Source: Granulosicoccus sp. (GTDB taxonomy: Bacteria; Pseudomonadota; Gammaproteobacteria; Granulosicoccales; Granulosicoccaceae). Taken from it: a stretch of DNA of 39,403 nucleotides. Where the stretch lies: assembly GCA_023300375.1 (NCBI GenBank), contig JALZWO010000036.1, positions 1 to 39,403 of the forward strand, in the 5' to 3' direction. Position numbers and translations under genes: made by a program. Below, in pieces: positions 7,817 to 17,051 of this stretch. The notes beneath the pieces were generated by a model. It was not told the origin of the DNA and searched no databases. It saw nothing but the letters and a program-made list of their open reading frames with translations. Positions within the stretch are counted from its first letter, which is position 1. Every line of letters starts with the position of its first letter.

Positions 7817-9670
7817 ATGAAATTCATCTCGCGCCTGCTCAAGTGCTTCGAGACACAGATTGACCCGTTCCCAGATGAGCCGGCGCAACGCCCTCCAGAT
7901 CGGTTGGTTCCTTTTCTGTGGCATTACGCTAAGGATGCCTGGCCGTGGCTTAGTGCCTTGGCTTTGTTTTCTGGATTGATTTCGATTCTGGAAATCAGTT
8001 TGTTCGGCTTTCTAGGTAATTTGGTCGACTGGTTGGGTAGCAGAGATCCAGCCACTTTGTTGGCTCAGGAGTCGTCAAAGCTATTTTTGATGGCGCTGGT
8101 TATCTTGGTACTTCTGCCCGTGGCAGGTTTTGTTCAATCACTTGTGTTGCACCAAGTCATATTCGGTAACTTTGTTATGACCATTCGCTGGAAAGCGCAC
8201 CGGTGGATGTTGGGACAAAGTTACTCTTTCTATCAGGACGAGTTTGCTGGACGAGTAGCGACCAAGGTAATGCAAACATCTCTAGCCATTCGTGATGCTG
8301 TGTTGAAAGTACTGGATGTACTTGTATATGTTGCGGTCTATTTTTTTGGAGCTGTGGTGCTTGTATCTTCGTTCAGTGCGTGGATGGTGCTGCCTTTTGT
8401 GCTCTGGCTGTTTTGCTACATGTACTTGCTTGGATACTTTCTTCCGCGTTTGAAATCAGTCGCTCGACAGCAAGCCAATGCGCGTTCAGAAATGACTGGA
8501 CGTGTCGTTGATAGCTATACCAATATCATGACAGTTAAGTTGTTCGCGCATGCAGGTCATGAAGCTGGTTATGCCAAGGCCAGCATGAAGGGTTTTCTGC
8601 ATACCGTATACCCACAGTTTCGACTGGTTACCGGATTGAATCTGTTTCTCGATATCATTAACGCCTTGTTGTTGTTCAGTGTAGGCACCGCTGGTATTGT
8701 GCTTTGGATGAATGCTCAAGTGGGGGTAGGAGCTATAGCCGTCGGTGTTGCGTTAGTGCTGCGTTTGCATGGCATGTCGCGTTGGATCATGTGGGAGCTA
8801 TCGGGTTTGTTCGAAAGCATCGGTATTATTTACGATGGTATGAATATGTTGTCGACCCGTCGAAGTATTGTTGATAGTCACGATGCTACTGATTTGCCTG
8901 TGGATGTGGGTCGAATACAACTGCAAGAGGTGACGTTTCACTACGGGCGCGATAAGGGCGCTATCGAAAGGCTTAATCTTGATATTGCTGGAGGTGAGAA
9001 AATTGGATTAGTTGGGCGCTCGGGTGCTGGGAAAACAACCCTGACCAATTTGCTCCTCAGGTTATATGATATTGAACACGGGACAATACTCATTGACGGT
9101 ACCGATATACGTGGTGTCACGCAGGAGAGCTTACGGCGTAATATTGGTGTTGTTACTCAGGATTCCTCTTTATTACACCGTTCAGTGTTTGACAACATCG
9201 CTTATGGTAGCCGCGATGCTACTGCAGAGGATGTGACCGCTGCGGCAATACGTGCCAATGCGCATGAATTTATCCAAGATCTTGAAGACAGCGAAGGTCG
9301 GCGTGGATACGATGCGCACGTGGGTGAACGAGGTGTCAAACTGTCGGGTGGTCAGCGGCAACGTCTGTCCATTGCGCGTATGTTTCTAAAGGATGCTCCT
9401 ATACTTATTCTCGATGAAGCCACCTCTGCTCTGGATAGTGAAGTAGAGGCGGCTATTCAAGAGAATCTCAGTGGTCTAATGCAAGGTAAAACAGTTATTG
9501 CCATTGCTCATCGCCTGTCCACAATCGCGGCGATGGACAGACTGATCGTTATGGATGCAGGTGCCGTGGTTCAGGCAGGTAAGCACTCGACGCTAACTAA
9601 GGAAGACGGCTTATATCGCCAGTTGTGGACTCGTCAATCCGGAGGCTTCTTGGCCGATACTGAACGATGA
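7817..9670 (+). CDS. ABC exporter with fused membrane and ATPase domains
   Basis: A 617-residue half-transporter. An ABC type 1 transmembrane domain with about six helices (residues about 40-335) precedes an ATPase domain. The ATPase shows Walker A GRSGAGKTT (near residue 400), the Q-loop VTQDSS, the signature LSGGQRQR (near 508), Walker B ILILDEATSALD (near 530) and the H-loop AHR. The pattern fits MsbA-like or multidrug exporters of the inner membrane, working as a dimer. The substrate cannot be read from the sequence. It sits 37 bases upstream of the binding-protein gene of a sugar importer on the same strand, so it may be cotranscribed with it. Confidence 0.9.
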   Translation: MKFISRLLKCFETQIDPFPDEPAQRPPDRLVPFLWHYAKDAWPWLSALALFSGLISILEISLFGFLGNLVDWLGSRDPATLLAQESSKLFLMALVILVLLPVAGFVQSLVLHQVIFGNFVMTIRWKAHRWMLGQSYSFYQDEFAGRVATKVMQTSLAIRDAVLKVLDVLVYVAVYFFGAVVLVSSFSAWMVLPFVLWLFCYMYLLGYFLPRLKSVARQQANARSEMTGRVVDSYTNIMTVKLFAHAGHEAGYAKASMKGFLHTVYPQFRLVTGLNLFLDIINALLLFSVGTAGIVLWMNAQVGVGAIAVGVALVLRLHGMSRWIMWELSGLFESIGIIYDGMNMLSTRRSIVDSHDATDLPVDVGRIQLQEVTFHYGRDKGAIERLNLDIAGGEKIGLVGRSGAGKTTLTNLLLRLYDIEHGTILIDGTDIRGVTQESLRRNIGVVTQDSSLLHRSVFDNIAYGSRDATAEDVTAAAIRANAHEFIQDLEDSEGRRGYDAHVGERGVKLSGGQRQRLSIARMFLKDAPILILDEATSALDSEVEAAIQENLSGLMQGKTVIAIAHRLSTIAAMDRLIVMDAGAVVQAGKHSTLTKEDGLYRQLWTRQSGGFLADTER

Positions 9671-9707
9671 ACCTTGAAAATATTGTTCGATGTAAGGGAG
9701 AGATACT

Positions 9708-10955
9708 GTGAACAAATTCAAATTAGTCATGTTAAGTGGGGCGTGGTGTGCATTTGCCTTGGGCATGGTGCACAGCCAAGCGGTGGAGTTGGAAGTTACC
9801 CACTGGTGGACTTCTGGAGGCGAGGCTGCTGCGGTTAAAGTGTTTGCCGATGCGTTCAATGATGGCGGTGATGTTTGGGCTGACGGCGCCATTGCTGGGG
9901 GCGGAAGTATCGCTCGTCCAGTTATTATTAGCCGCATTCTGGGTGGCGAGCCTATGGGTGCTACTCAGCTAAATCAGGGTAGGCAAGCTGAAGAGCTGAT
10001 TGAAGAGGGATTGATGCTGGATTTGACGGAGCTGGCTGAAAAGGAGGGCTGGAGAGATTTTGTTCGCCCTGCCAAGCTTCTGGACAGTTGCACCTTAGAC
10101 GGCAAAATTTACTGCGTTCCGATCAATATCCACAGTTTTCAATGGATGTGGGTCAGCTTGGCTGCCTACAACAAGGCGGGTTTAGAGCCACCTGCTGATT
10201 GGTACGAGTTTGTCGCCTCGTCTCAAGCGTTACGTGGGGCTGGAATTGTACCTTTGGCTGTGGGTGGTCAGGCATGGCAACTGAGTGGTATGTTCGGAAC
10301 CCTCTTCGCGGGTCTTTCTGGGGTGGACAACTGGCGAAAGGTCTACATTGATCGTGATGAAGACGCCTTGCGTGGAGGGATTACTGCCAATGTGTGGAGA
10401 GCGTTTGGTGATGCGCGAGATTTGCAAGCGAAAAACAATACAGTTCAGAACTGGAATGATGCCACTACGCAAGTCATCAACGGGAAAGCCGGTGCGCAGA
10501 TTATGGGCGACTGGGCACAAGCAGAGTTTGCATTAGCGGGTTTAACAGCTGGTAAAGAGTACGATTGTCTTCCTGGCTTGGGTATTGCGCCGGTATTGGA
10601 TGCATCAGGTGATGCGTTCTATTTTCCAAAGGTAGATGACCCAGAGATTGTGCAAGCCCAGCTGCGCATGGCCAGTATGATGATGAGCGCTGAGATTCAG
10701 GTAGCATTCAATCTGGTCAAAGGCTCTTTACCGATAAGGGGTGATGTGGACATGGACGAGGCCAACGAGTGCATGAATAAAGGCCTTGCCGTTCTAGAAA
10801 ATGAAAATAATGTTTTACCGTCAGGGGATCAGACATTCAGCCCAGATACACAAGGGCAACTGGAGGATCTGATTATTGAATTTTGGTCAGATCCCGACAT
10901 GGATCCTGCAGACGCACAGGCAATTTTTGCGGATATCATTCTAGACGCTGACTAA
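9708..10955 (+). CDS. Carbohydrate ABC importer, periplasmic substrate-binding protein
   Basis: A 415-residue family 1 extracellular solute-binding protein. A signal peptide (MNKFKLV ... HSQA) leads to the mature start VELEVTHWWTSGGE, which is typical of glucose/mannose and osmolyte-type binding proteins of this family. A Cys pair around CTLDGKIYC may form a disulfide. The start is GTG at 9708, supported by AAGGGAG at 9694-9700 with seven bases of spacing; there is no better ATG. It is the first gene of a binding protein-permease-permease-ATPase set. The sugar is not identifiable from sequence; GtsA-like monosaccharide uptake or glucosyl-osmolyte uptake are both possible. Confidence 0.88.
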   Translation: MNKFKLVMLSGAWCAFALGMVHSQAVELEVTHWWTSGGEAAAVKVFADAFNDGGDVWADGAIAGGGSIARPVIISRILGGEPMGATQLNQGRQAEELIEEGLMLDLTELAEKEGWRDFVRPAKLLDSCTLDGKIYCVPINIHSFQWMWVSLAAYNKAGLEPPADWYEFVASSQALRGAGIVPLAVGGQAWQLSGMFGTLFAGLSGVDNWRKVYIDRDEDALRGGITANVWRAFGDARDLQAKNNTVQNWNDATTQVINGKAGAQIMGDWAQAEFALAGLTAGKEYDCLPGLGIAPVLDASGDAFYFPKVDDPEIVQAQLRMASMMMSAEIQVAFNLVKGSLPIRGDVDMDEANECMNKGLAVLENENNVLPSGDQTFSPDTQGQLEDLIIEFWSDPDMDPADAQAIFADIILDAD

Positions 10956-11034
10956 CTTGTAAGAGTTTGGTATTCCAGATAAACGCTGTTACAGTCACTG
11001 TTGGCAAGCATACGATGGGTGAAGGCTCTTTGGC

Positions 11035-11934
11035 ATGAATACTTCCAAGCGCCCGAATCTGTGGTTAAGAAACATGAGCGCCAAGGTGGCAGCAGTGCCA
11101 ATGATTGCCACAGCTCTTATTGTCTTCGTGGGCTGTTCCGTCTGGTCGGTTGTTTACTCATTCACCAGCTCTCGCAGTCTGCCAAAAGAGAACTTCGTTG
11201 GTCTCAAACAATACGAACGCTTGTTCTCATCTAATCGCTGGGTGGAGTCAGTAGAGAACGTCTTTATTTTCGGTATCTGTACTCTGGTTTTTTCATTAAT
11301 CGTAGGCTTTTCTCTAGCGGTTCTTTTAGATCAGAAAATTCGTTTTGAGAATACTTTCAGAACCATATTCCTATACCCATTTGCCCTGAGCTTCATGGTC
11401 ACCGGACTGGTGTGGCAGTGGATGCTTAATCCTCAGTTAGGCGTGGCCAGTGTTGTTCGTAATCTGGGATTCGAAAATTTTGAAATACTCCTGTTGTCCA
11501 GTCGTGAATATTCTATTTATGCGATTGTTATTGCTGGGTTATGGCAGGGTACAGGTCTTGTCATGGTCCTTATGCTCGCAGGTCTGCGCGGAATTGATCA
11601 AGATATCTGGAAGGCATCGAGAGTAGATGGTATTCCTGCGTGGAAGACTTATCTGTTTATAGTGGTACCCATGATGAGACCGGTTTTTGTCACAACTTTA
11701 GTCATCATTGCCTCAGGTATCGTCAAAGTCTATGATCTGGTGTTGGCTATGACTCAAGGTGGTCCAGGTATTTCCTCTGAAGTGCCTGCCAAGTATGTGT
11801 ATGACTATATGTTTGGTCGTGCAAATCTGGGGCAAGGTTTGGCGGCATCTACGGTCATGCTAAGCACAGTGCTCATTGTTCTCATTCCTTGGAGTTATAT
11901 GGAATTTCGAGACAAGCAGGAAAAGAGTGTATGA
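11035..11934 (+). CDS. Carbohydrate ABC importer permease, MalF type
   Basis: A 299-residue inner-membrane permease with about six helices. The EAA loop that contacts the ATPase is visible around residues 195-225 (KASRVDGIPAWKTY then LFIVVPMMRP). It is the first of two permeases and resembles the UgpA/MalF side of the CUT1 family. The last codons overlap the next permease start (ATGA at 11931), indicating translational coupling. The 79-base gap to the binding-protein gene holds no clear hairpin. Confidence 0.9.
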   Translation: MNTSKRPNLWLRNMSAKVAAVPMIATALIVFVGCSVWSVVYSFTSSRSLPKENFVGLKQYERLFSSNRWVESVENVFIFGICTLVFSLIVGFSLAVLLDQKIRFENTFRTIFLYPFALSFMVTGLVWQWMLNPQLGVASVVRNLGFENFEILLLSSREYSIYAIVIAGLWQGTGLVMVLMLAGLRGIDQDIWKASRVDGIPAWKTYLFIVVPMMRPVFVTTLVIIASGIVKVYDLVLAMTQGGPGISSEVPAKYVYDYMFGRANLGQGLAASTVMLSTVLIVLIPWSYMEFRDKQEKSV

Positions 11935-12836
11935 GAGGCGTGACTCCTACCACCGCGATAGGTCCGAGAGGTTCTAAGCCCAAGCGTATTCTTTCTACGC
12001 GCAACATTGTTGTCTATGGGGTTCTGACAGTGGCTGCTGTGTATTGGGTGATACCACTGTATGTAATGATCGTCACGTCTTTGAAAGGGTTGCCTGAAAT
12101 TCGCATGGGAAATATTTTTGCCCCACCTCTTCAAATCACTTTTGAGCCTTGGGTGAAAGCCTGGGATTCAGCTTGCACAGGCTTGTCTTGTGAAGGCTTG
12201 AAGGTGGGTTTCTGGAATAGTGTGAAAATACTCATACCCAGTACATTTATTTCAATTGCTATAGCCTCGGTAAATGGTTATGCATTGTCGTTCTGGAAAT
12301 TTAAAGGTTCGGAGGTTTTCTTTACACTCTTGTTGTTGGGTGCGTTTATCCCTTACCAAGTCATTATCTACCCGCTAGTTATTTTGTTAAGAGAGTTGGG
12401 TCTGTTCGCCTCCTTAGGGGGCATTGTATTGATCCATACAGTATTTGGCATGCCAATCCTCACCTTGTTGTTCAGGAATTATTTTGCCAGTGTGCCTATG
12501 GAATTGTTCAAAGCCGCACGTGTAGATGGTGCTGGCTTTTGGCGCATCTTCTTGCAAATCTTGTTACCAATGTCATTGCCAATTTTTGTTGTAGCGCTCA
12601 TTCTGCAGATAACCGGTATCTGGAATGATTTTTTCTTCGGTGTTATCTATGCAGGAACACTCAATTTTCCAATGACGGTTCAATTAAACAATATCGTTAA
12701 CACGACCCAGGGTGTGAAAGAATACAACGTAAATATGGCTGCAACGCTACTTACTGGTTTGTTACCACTAGTGGTGTACTTTATCTCTGGCAAGTTGTTT
12801 GTTCGGGGTATTGCAGCTGGAGCCGTTAAAGGATGA
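11931..12836 (+). CDS. Carbohydrate ABC importer permease, MalG type
   Basis: A 301-residue inner-membrane permease pairing with the preceding one. The EAA motif (FKAARVDGAGFWRIF, then ILLPMSLPIF) lies about residues 195-225, followed by the usual final helices and the short tail FVRGIAAGAVKG, which is conserved in CUT1 MalG-like permeases. The start at 11931 was chosen over an in-frame ATG at 11889, because 11931 overlaps the upstream stop as ATGA and gives a normal N-terminus. Its own stop overlaps the ATPase start in the same way. Confidence 0.92.
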   Translation: MRGVTPTTAIGPRGSKPKRILSTRNIVVYGVLTVAAVYWVIPLYVMIVTSLKGLPEIRMGNIFAPPLQITFEPWVKAWDSACTGLSCEGLKVGFWNSVKILIPSTFISIAIASVNGYALSFWKFKGSEVFFTLLLLGAFIPYQVIIYPLVILLRELGLFASLGGIVLIHTVFGMPILTLLFRNYFASVPMELFKAARVDGAGFWRIFLQILLPMSLPIFVVALILQITGIWNDFFFGVIYAGTLNFPMTVQLNNIVNTTQGVKEYNVNMAATLLTGLLPLVVYFISGKLFVRGIAAGAVKG

Positions 12837-13945
12837 GTAGTGTAGACATAGTAGATTTACACCTGAGTTTTGGCGCTACAAAGGTACTTGAAAATCTGCA
12901 CCTTAACGTAGCTGAGGGAGAGTTTCTGGTTTTGTTGGGGCCTTCAGGTTGTGGTAAATCCACACTACTCAATTGTATTGCTGGCCTGTTAGATATCAAT
13001 GATGGGCAAATTTTTATTGGTGAACATAACGTCACTTGGGCTGAGCCAAAAGATCGAGGTATTGGTATGGTCTTTCAATCCTATGCGCTATACCCACAGA
13101 TGAATGTAGAAAAAAATCTTTCGTTTGGGTTGCGAGTGGCGGGATTTTCAAAAGCGATAATCAGGCAAAAAGTTGCCGAAGTTGCGCACATTCTACAAAT
13201 TGAGGATTTGCTCAAGCGTAAACCCGCAGCGTTGTCAGGAGGGCAGCGGCAACGGGTTGCTATTGGTCGCGCCCTTGTTCGTGATGTCGGTGTTTTTTTG
13301 TTTGATGAACCGCTGTCAAATCTTGATGCGAAGCTTCGGACTGATCTTCGTATTGAGTTGAAGCGTCTACATCGCAAGTTAGGCAATACTATGATCTATG
13401 TTACGCATGATCAAATGGAAGCACTGACTTTGGCTGATAGAATTGCCGTTATGAAAAATGGAGTGATACAACAGTTAGACACGCCCAACGGAATCTATCA
13501 CCGACCCAAGAATCGATTTGTTGCCGACTTTGTTGGCTCTCCCAGCATGAATTTAATTCAGGGCACTCTATTCAAGCAAGATGAAGAGTGGTTGTTCAGA
13601 ATGCACAGTGAGGCGACGCAAGACGAGCAATGGGTAGGTATTTCACTGACCCATTACCCATTTACCGCAGCGCCTGCTGTGGGACAAAAAGTTGAGTTAG
13701 GCATAAGGCCTGAACATGTGATCCTGACTGAAAAAGCATCTAATTCAGTCTCTAGCTATCTGTTTTTGGTGGATCTAGTTGAGCCGATGGGACCAGACGT
13801 TGTGTGTTGGGGTAGTGTCGCTGGTGAGCCATTCAAAGTGCGAGTCAGTGCTGACTTCGTGTTCAAACCAGATACAACGCTGATGGCAAGTTTTGATCTC
13901 ACTCGTGCATCGATATTTGATATTGAAACAGGGGGGCGCATTTAG
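12833..13945 (+). CDS. Carbohydrate ABC importer ATPase, MalK/UgpC type
   Basis: A 370-residue ATPase that energises the two preceding permeases. Walker A GPSGCGKST spans residues 36-44. The Q-loop is VFQSYALYP, the signature is LSGGQ (134-138), Walker B is VFLFDEP with D158 and E159, and the H-loop is VTHDQ. The C-terminal third is the TOBE/OB regulatory domain typical of CUT1 importers (LGIRPEHV). It starts in an ATGA overlap with the MalG-type gene and is the last gene before a hairpin terminator. ATPases of this kind are sometimes shared between sugar importers. Confidence 0.95.
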   Translation: MSSVDIVDLHLSFGATKVLENLHLNVAEGEFLVLLGPSGCGKSTLLNCIAGLLDINDGQIFIGEHNVTWAEPKDRGIGMVFQSYALYPQMNVEKNLSFGLRVAGFSKAIIRQKVAEVAHILQIEDLLKRKPAALSGGQRQRVAIGRALVRDVGVFLFDEPLSNLDAKLRTDLRIELKRLHRKLGNTMIYVTHDQMEALTLADRIAVMKNGVIQQLDTPNGIYHRPKNRFVADFVGSPSMNLIQGTLFKQDEEWLFRMHSEATQDEQWVGISLTHYPFTAAPAVGQKVELGIRPEHVILTEKASNSVSSYLFLVDLVEPMGPDVVCWGSVAGEPFKVRVSADFVFKPDTTLMASFDLTRASIFDIETGGRI

Positions 13946-13963
13946 CGCCGAGATAAAAAACAA

Positions 13964-13990
13964 GGGAGCGCCTTGGTCTGCACGCGCTCC
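13964..13990. terminator. Bidirectional rho-independent terminator between convergent genes
   Basis: GGAGCGC (13965-13971) pairs with GCGCTCC (13984-13990) around a 12-base loop, with extra AAG/CTT pairing after a one-base bulge. Read on the minus strand, the stem is followed by a U-rich run (TTGTTTTTT); on the plus strand by TTATTT. It lies between the plus-strand ATPase gene and the minus-strand HNH gene, so it can serve both. Confidence 0.75.
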
Positions 13991-13994
13991 TTAT

Positions 13995-14297
13995 TTACTC
14001 TAAAGTATTTCTCGTTTTTTGCCGTGCTACCCAGCCCATATGCCGTGCAATGGTTTCATCATTTCGCAGTGTCTGTTCTGTATTAAAGCGCGTGCCAAGC
14101 TCCATCTCGTTGTACAAACGATGAAGCCCCTTGTGGCAAAGATGACAGAGCATGAGGCCTTTGTTTAATTGATCTTTCGAATACTGTTTTGCGAAACGTT
14201 TGCGTTTGTGAAGCTTACGCGGGATCAGGTGATGAAAGCTTAAATCGGTTGTGCGTTCGCACAGCGTACACATCCCGTGTTTGATTCGCTTAGACAC
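13995..14297 (-). CDS. Small HNH endonuclease-like zinc protein
   Basis: A 100-residue protein with a compact HNH-type zinc site: C10-x2-C13, the FHHLIPR core with H22 and H23, then C51-x2-C54-H55 and H59. This fits the beta-beta-alpha metal fold of HNH nucleases without any extra DNA-binding domain. The start is GTG at 14297, supported by AGAGGA at 14303-14308 five bases upstream. It lies 38 bases downstream of the glycosidase stop on the same strand and may be cotranscribed, although the functions look unrelated. Nuclease activity is inferred from the motif; the target is unknown. Confidence 0.75.
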   Translation of the reverse strand: MSKRIKHGMCTLCERTTDLSFHHLIPRKLHKRKRFAKQYSKDQLNKGLMLCHLCHKGLHRLYNEMELGTRFNTEQTLRNDETIARHMGWVARQKTRNTLE

Positions 14298-14335
14298 AAC
14301 AGTCCTCTGTGTACGCTAGCGCACTGTAAAAAATG

Positions 14336-17011
14336 CTAAGAATTGTCTTCCTCACCGTAGGCTTGCTGTAGCAGTAAAGCAATGAGTCCTGTCCAACCTG
14401 TTTGATGACTGGCTCCCAGTCCCTCTCCAGTGTCACCATTGAAGTATTCGAAAAATTGATGAAGGCCTTCATCAGCGCTCTGTGCGAGTTCCTTGTTGTT
14501 GCTACACCAAGGTCTGACGTTTTGATCATTCTTTTCAAATAAGCGGATAAGCCGTATGGTGATGTGATTCGCCACTTGATCCAAGTTCATCATGTTGCCA
14601 GATCCCGTTGGACATTCCACCGTAAAATTATCACCATGAAACGCGTGATAGCGTCTTAGAGATTCAATGATCAGGTAGTTAATCGGAAACCAGATGGGAC
14701 CTCTCCAGTTGGAGTTACCGCCAAACAGATTGGTCTCGCCTTCACCAGGCTCGTAGCTAACGCTGAGTGTTTTTCCGTTGTCCGTTGTATAGGAGAAAGG
14801 GTGCTTTTTATGGATTTTTGACAAACTTCGTATGCCGTAGTCAGAGAGAAATTCATCTTCATCCAGTAAGTAGGTGAGTACTCTCCGGAGTTTTTCCTCG
14901 CCCATAAAAGATAATAGGTGTTGGCGCTTATCGCTGCTTGCATCAAGGTTGGCAATACTTCCAGCAAGTTCTGGTCGATGATCCATCATCCAGCGCATGC
15001 GACGAGTGAAGTCAGGAAATTGCTCATAAACCTTATCATCAATGAGAGACACAGCAATAAGAGGCATCAGTCCAACCAGTGAGCGAACCTTGATAGGGGT
15101 TTGGCTGCCATTGGGCAGATCAAGCCGGTCATAGAAAAAGCCGTCCTTTTCATCCCATAGTCCAATGTGCTGATCATCCCCATTAATGGCGTAGGCAATT
15201 TGCAGGTAGTGATCGAGAAATTTGCTGGCAATATCTTCGTAAATAGGGTTATCGCTCGCTAGCTCAAGCGATATGCTGAGCATGCATTGTGAGAAAAACC
15301 CCATCCAGGCGGTGCCATCGGATTGATTGAGAACGCCACCTGTAGGAGGCTCTTCAGATCGGTCAAAAATACTGATGTTATCTAGTCCAAGAAAACCACC
15401 TTCAAAGATGGATTCTCCCCGTATGTCTTTTCGATTGACCCACCAAGTAAAGTTCATCAGCAATTTTTGGAAAACACCCTCGAGAAAAGCGCGGTCTCCA
15501 GTGTTGCCCTTTTTATCCATTTGGTACACGCTCCACGCAGCCCATGCATGTACTGGAGGATTGACATCGCCATAGGCCCATTCATAGGCTGGTAGTTGTC
15601 CATTGGGGTGCATGTACCATTCGCGCGTAATTAACGTGAGTTGGCGTTTGGCGTAGTCGGTGTCAACCATGGCTAGCGGTAGTGTATGAAACGCTGTGTC
15701 CCACACTGCATACCAGGGATATTCCCACTTATCCGGCATCGACATGATGTCAAAGTTATGCATGTGCTTCCAGTGAGAATTGCGGTCGTGTTTGCGCTTG
15801 TTAGGTGCTACTGGATCTCCATCAAGCCATTGCTTAACATCATAGTAGTAAAGTTGTTTGGACCACAACATTCCGGCCAATGCTTGTCGCTGAACAGTTT
15901 TGAGTGGCTCAGGTACTTCGGATGATTGCACTGAATTAAAAAATTGATTCAGTTCGTCATAGCGTTTGTCCATTGTGGGTTTGAAGCCGACAAATGGTTT
16001 GGATTTGTGCTCACTAGAAAGACGAAATTGGAATGTGCGACAGCTCCCTGCACCAAGTTTTACTGAGTAGTGCAATCCTGCTTTTGTGCCTTCTAGTTTT
16101 GGATTTATTGCGTTGGCGTCTTTGTTGACAACATATTCATGAAAGGCATCTTTAACAAATGGCGCAATATTAGGGTTCCCAAATAATGACTGCCTGTTTG
16201 TTTCATTGTTTGTCATCATCATTGTTGGGTCACCCTGCCAATAGAAATGATAATCGCCCAGTGCGGGATGCTGCGCTTTGAATGAGTTGCCAAGCCGATC
16301 ATGCGGTTCGCGAACAATAGATGGCATAGTCAGCACATCACCCATTGGGCCGTTGGGGTATCCCCAGCTCCATGTGTTTCTAAACCATAGTTGCGGTATT
16401 AGAGAGACCTGAGCAGCCTGCTTGGAGCGGTTAGTTATGCTGACACTAATTAAGAGATCATTCTCTGATGCTTTGGCGTAGCGCACCTGTACATCGAAAA
16501 AACGATTGTCTTTGAAGATTCCAGTGTCGCTGAGTTCGTATTCTCGGTCCTCATAGCCGCGTCTTGCATTCTCGTCGCGTAATTGATCGTAAGGAAAAGC
16601 CTTTTGTGGGTAGTGGTAACGCATACTGGCATAGCTGTGGGTGGGCGTGCTTTCCTCATACCAGTAGTGCTCTTTTACATCCTCACCATGATTGCCTTCT
16701 GGGCCGCCTAAGCCAAATAGGCGCTCTTTCAGGTAGGGATCTTGTCCGTTCCACAGAGCGATTCCGAAGCAAAGGTATTGGTTACGGTCACAAAAACCCG
16801 CGAGTCCATCCTCATTCCAGCGATAGGTTCGGCCGCGAGCCTGGTCGTGTGGAAAATATGACCACGCGTTGCCATCATCACTGTAGTCTTCTCGTACAGT
16901 TCCCCATGCACGCTCTGCCAGATAAGGTCCCCAGTTTTTCCAATGTGATCGGCGCGATCGGTGCGCACTAAGGCGCCTTTGTTCGGCGAGTAATTGACGC
17001 TTTGAGAGCAT
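14336..17011 (-). CDS. GH63-type (MGH1-like) glycosidase
   Basis: An 891-residue cytosolic protein with no signal peptide. The N-terminal half is a beta-rich domain; the C-terminal half is the (alpha/alpha)6 barrel of clan GH-G (GH63, mannosylglycerate hydrolase-like). Recognisable conserved sites are VWDTAFH with D438 in the likely general-acid region, FDRSEEPPTGG, and WRGPIW at about 769-774 in the catalytic cleft region. Family members cleave alpha-glucosides or glycerate-type osmolytes such as glucosylglycerate; the substrate here is not determined. It faces the sugar importer operon across a terminator, so it could process the imported sugar (inference). No clear ribosome binding site precedes the ATG. 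Confidence 0.8.
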   Translation of the reverse strand: MLSKRQLLAEQRRLSAHRSRRSHWKNWGPYLAERAWGTVREDYSDDGNAWSYFPHDQARGRTYRWNEDGLAGFCDRNQYLCFGIALWNGQDPYLKERLFGLGGPEGNHGEDVKEHYWYEESTPTHSYASMRYHYPQKAFPYDQLRDENARRGYEDREYELSDTGIFKDNRFFDVQVRYAKASENDLLISVSITNRSKQAAQVSLIPQLWFRNTWSWGYPNGPMGDVLTMPSIVREPHDRLGNSFKAQHPALGDYHFYWQGDPTMMMTNNETNRQSLFGNPNIAPFVKDAFHEYVVNKDANAINPKLEGTKAGLHYSVKLGAGSCRTFQFRLSSEHKSKPFVGFKPTMDKRYDELNQFFNSVQSSEVPEPLKTVQRQALAGMLWSKQLYYYDVKQWLDGDPVAPNKRKHDRNSHWKHMHNFDIMSMPDKWEYPWYAVWDTAFHTLPLAMVDTDYAKRQLTLITREWYMHPNGQLPAYEWAYGDVNPPVHAWAAWSVYQMDKKGNTGDRAFLEGVFQKLLMNFTWWVNRKDIRGESIFEGGFLGLDNISIFDRSEEPPTGGVLNQSDGTAWMGFFSQCMLSISLELASDNPIYEDIASKFLDHYLQIAYAINGDDQHIGLWDEKDGFFYDRLDLPNGSQTPIKVRSLVGLMPLIAVSLIDDKVYEQFPDFTRRMRWMMDHRPELAGSIANLDASSDKRQHLLSFMGEEKLRRVLTYLLDEDEFLSDYGIRSLSKIHKKHPFSYTTDNGKTLSVSYEPGEGETNLFGGNSNWRGPIWFPINYLIIESLRRYHAFHGDNFTVECPTGSGNMMNLDQVANHITIRLIRLFEKNDQNVRPWCSNNKELAQSADEGLHQFFEYFNGDTGEGLGASHQTGWTGLIALLLQQAYGEEDNS

Positions 17012-17051
17012 GGTGGGTGTTAGATGTTAGCGTGTAGGAATGAGGTGGTGA

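Noticed and set aside
7817-9670. MsbA lipid A flippase
   Set aside because: There is no lpxK neighbour and the sequence shows only general exporter motifs, so a specific substrate is not supported.
13995-14297. Toxin, homing endonuclease or restriction enzyme
   Set aside because: No antitoxin, intron, methyltransferase or mobile-element border is visible around the gene.
16564-16971. A 135-codon open frame antisense to the GH63 gene
   Set aside because: It lies wholly inside a well-supported gene, has no ribosome binding site and its translation lacks any recognisable family motif.
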